From contig CAYNCU010000095.1 in NCBI GenBank assembly GCA_964395765.1, positions 1 through 15,276 on the forward strand: a stretch of DNA of 15,276 nt. The letters are read 5' to 3'. This document shows, piece after piece, positions 13,669 to 15,276 of this stretch (positions are counted from its first letter, which is position 1; each line of letters starts with the position of its first letter). The position numbers were made by a program, and so were the translations under genes. This DNA comes from DATDPY01 sp964395765. GTDB lineage: Bacteria; Bacteroidota; Bacteroidia; Cytophagales; Cyclobacteriaceae. Under the pieces are notes generated by a model. It searched no databases and was not told where the DNA came from. It was given only the letters and a program-made list of their open reading frames with translations.

Positions 13669-13970
13669 TATTATTTTTTAAATGGTTTAGTGATCTGTGA
13701 AACCGTCATTTTTTGAGGGCATTCGGAAGAATAATCCCGAATTGCAAAGATGATAACACTACCTGGTCAAAGCCTTACACAATCAGGGAAGATGCTTATA
13801 TAATTCACTGATTTTCAGCACACTTCAAATTAATATGGTTTCAATAAGACAGGCCCGTAAGAAAGGTACTATGAATTAAGATAAGGATTTCAGGTTGTTG
13901 TGAGGGTTAATTACAGGAACAAAATGCAATGATATTTAGGATAATAATTCGATTTTTTTTCTTTGGTTAA
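13669..13970. other. 302-bp intergenic region between the two DUF3494 genes
   Basis: No gene was seen on either strand. On the minus strand CATCTTTG (13745-13752) resembles the -7 box TAnnTTTG and could serve the downstream DUF3494 gene with a leader of about 75 nt. No hairpin with a T-run follows the upstream DUF3494 gene. Confidence 0.4.
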
Positions 13971-14708
13971 TTATTGTTTTACCATGTTATTACCGGTCAT
14001 TCTAACTTCGCCTAATCTTGCCAGGCCTCTGCCATTAAGAATAGCCCCTGTATTAAACGTGATGGATTGGTTCGCTAATATGGTCCCTTTAAAAACGGAA
14101 GACGTACCAATCGTTACTGAATTGCCAACCTGCCAGAAAATATTAGAGGCCATTGCGCCATTCCGGAGGATAACCTGCCTTCCGGGTTTCACATTAAGCG
14201 TGGAAGCAATTTGGATAATAAATATTGCCTTTTCATCACCCAATGCATCCAGTATCAGATCGCCTCTGGAAATATCCAGTGAAGAAATAGATTTATACAA
14301 TCCGGGCGTAAGGATAAGCCCCCCGATATTACCCGATAACAATACTTCCTCAGGGCTGGTTCGTCCGGCGGCATCTTTATAAGCGTTGGTTAAATCGATT
14401 TTTGCCTGATCCGACCGGGTATCATTAATGTGTTTCTTCCCACCGAATATTCCGGGAGGAAAGCCGTCCAATGATATGCCCGGACTCAAGCCAAGGTCAC
14501 CGGTCACGGTGGTTGCCCCGGTATTATTTATTCCTGATCCGGCAAGTACGACGAAGTCGGCTGCATACCCAAGTGACACGCTTGCCTGTAAAATGGTTTG
14601 TGCGGGTATTACTATATGAACCGGAAGGGCCTGTTCCGTTTCATTATTCCGGCACCCTGCAACTAAAACGATTAATCCTATGATTAAGAATGATGACAGT
14701 TTTTTCAT
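13971..14708 (-). CDS. DUF3494 ice-binding-like lipoprotein
   Basis: A 245-residue lipoprotein with a signal peptide ending L-V-A-G-C (Cys19). After a short linker the whole mature part is one DUF3494 domain: LGYAADFVVLAGSGINNTGA, TVTGDLGLSPGISLDGFPPG, AYKDAAGRTSPE, SGNIGGLILTPGLYKS, AIFIIQIASTLNV, SNIFWQVGNSVTIGTSS and GAILNGRGLARLGEVRMTG. It lacks the Ig-like spacer of its neighbour. The two share the A-Y-x-D-A-A-G-R and G-N-I-G-G-x-x-L-x-P-G-L-Y-K motifs but diverge elsewhere, so they are old paralogues, not a recent duplication. Likely anchored in the outer membrane; ice-binding or adhesive role inferred from the family. Confidence 0.92.
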   Translation of the reverse strand: MKKLSSFLIIGLIVLVAGCRNNETEQALPVHIVIPAQTILQASVSLGYAADFVVLAGSGINNTGATTVTGDLGLSPGISLDGFPPGIFGGKKHINDTRSDQAKIDLTNAYKDAAGRTSPEEVLLSGNIGGLILTPGLYKSISSLDISRGDLILDALGDEKAIFIIQIASTLNVKPGRQVILRNGAMASNIFWQVGNSVTIGTSSVFKGTILANQSITFNTGAILNGRGLARLGEVRMTGNNMVKQ

Positions 14709-14842
14709 TATTTATATTTACCACAAGTAGGCGTAATTCAGATTGAGATAAGTCCTCCCCGATTCTCCCTTTGTCCGGTCAGGATGAAATTTAATAACTT
14801 ACCTGGGGATGGTAATTGAAAGGTTATGACCCTATATAAAAT

Positions 14843-15276
14843 TTAATTTTTTGACATTCTATTATCGCCATCCAGTACTTCATTAATTGATTTTTTCCGG
14901 TTTAATGGTAGTACTCCTGCCATTTCCCCGATAATATTTACCAGTTCGGTCCCGGATGGAATTACTATTTTTGCATTATTCCCCAGTGACACTTCAATGG
15001 CTTCTAACTTCCGCAACAATTGGGCATTCCCGATAAAATATTTGTCAGCCGCCTCATTGACCAGTTTAATGGCTTCAGCTTCTCCCTCGGCATGCAATAT
15101 TTTTGATTGCTTGTAACCTTCCGCTTCTTTTATCTTTGCACGTTTTATACCATCGGCAACGGTTTCCGCAGCCGTAGCGGAATCAATGGCAGCAATTTTT
15201 TCATTTTCCGCTTTTACCACTTTATTCATCGTTTCCTGAACATCCGTTGGAGGGTCAATTTCCTTCAACTCTGTCC
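14843..15276 (-). CDS. SPFH/band-7 family protein, C-terminal part (5' end outside window)
   Basis: The frame is open to the right edge, so the gene begins outside the window and about 144 codons are visible. The sequence E-L-K-E-I-D-P-P-T-D-V-Q followed by ETMNKVVKAENEKIAAIDSA, AETVADGIKRAKIKEAEGYK and ILHAEGEAEAIKLVNEAADK is the end of the SPFH (stomatin/prohibitin) domain plus the alanine/glutamate-rich coiled coil typical of bacterial band-7 proteins (Pfam Band_7, stomatin type). The tail AKIVIPSGTELVNIIGEMAG is the usual ending. These are membrane-anchored scaffolds that form oligomeric rings, often paired with an NfeD protease-like protein. The partner, if any, is outside the window. 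Confidence 0.9.
   Translation of the reverse strand, partial: TELKEIDPPTDVQETMNKVVKAENEKIAAIDSATAAETVADGIKRAKIKEAEGYKQSKILHAEGEAEAIKLVNEAADKYFIGNAQLLRKLEAIEVSLGNNAKIVIPSGTELVNIIGEMAGVLPLNRKKSINEVLDGDNRMSKN

Noticed and set aside
1..15276. CRISPR arrays, tRNA or rRNA genes, insertion sequences, phage genes
   Set aside because: No regularly spaced direct repeats, cloverleaf-like sequences, transposase or integrase motifs were seen on either strand.

Overview
The window looks like a chromosome segment of a member of the Bacteroidota. The signs are a DUF5916 protein with a CBM9-like head, a head-GIN (DUF2807) lipoprotein, a MacB/FtsX-type permease of the Bacteroidota style, AT-rich intergenic stretches, and few Shine-Dalgarno sequences. 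A run of 10 Ns marks a scaffold join, so the source is a draft assembly, possibly a metagenome bin. No rRNA, tRNA, CRISPR array or insertion sequence was seen.

Left part (1-5480): the 3' end of an ABC-transporter permease gene, an intact NAD(P)-binding epimerase-like gene, a head-GIN lipoprotein (these two on the minus strand), and a large plus-strand DUF5916 outer-membrane-type protein. After these comes a heavily decayed paralogue of the epimerase-like gene.

Central part (5505-9270): the most coherent system in the window. A minus-strand operon encodes a sulfide:quinone oxidoreductase-like flavoprotein, a DUF1641 protein, a single-cysteine DsrC/TusE-type sulfur carrier and a DsrE-type sulfurtransferase. 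It ends in a clear intrinsic terminator. A divergent Crp/Fnr-family regulator lies upstream. Two TGAT-N4-ATCA (FNR-box-like) palindromes, 17 bp centre to centre, sit between the regulator and the operon. The simplest reading is a redox- or oxygen-controlled pathway that oxidises sulfide and passes the sulfane sulfur to cytoplasmic carrier proteins. No dsrAB, sHdr, sox or tusA gene lies inside the window, so the final sulfur acceptor is not visible.

Right part (9382-15276): a Tat-exported TIM-barrel sugar isomerase-like protein, a conserved hypothetical protein, a PRC-barrel protein, a cupin without canonical metal ligands plus a remnant of a second cupin copy, a small unknown ORF, two DUF3494 (ice-binding-like) lipoproteins in the same orientation, and the C-terminal half of an SPFH/band-7 protein running off the right edge. 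The paired DUF3494 genes suggest surface adhesion or a cold/ice-associated lifestyle, but this is not proof of psychrophily.

Two families here have one intact and one decayed copy (epimerase and cupin), and a third has two intact copies (DUF3494). This suggests local duplication and decay.
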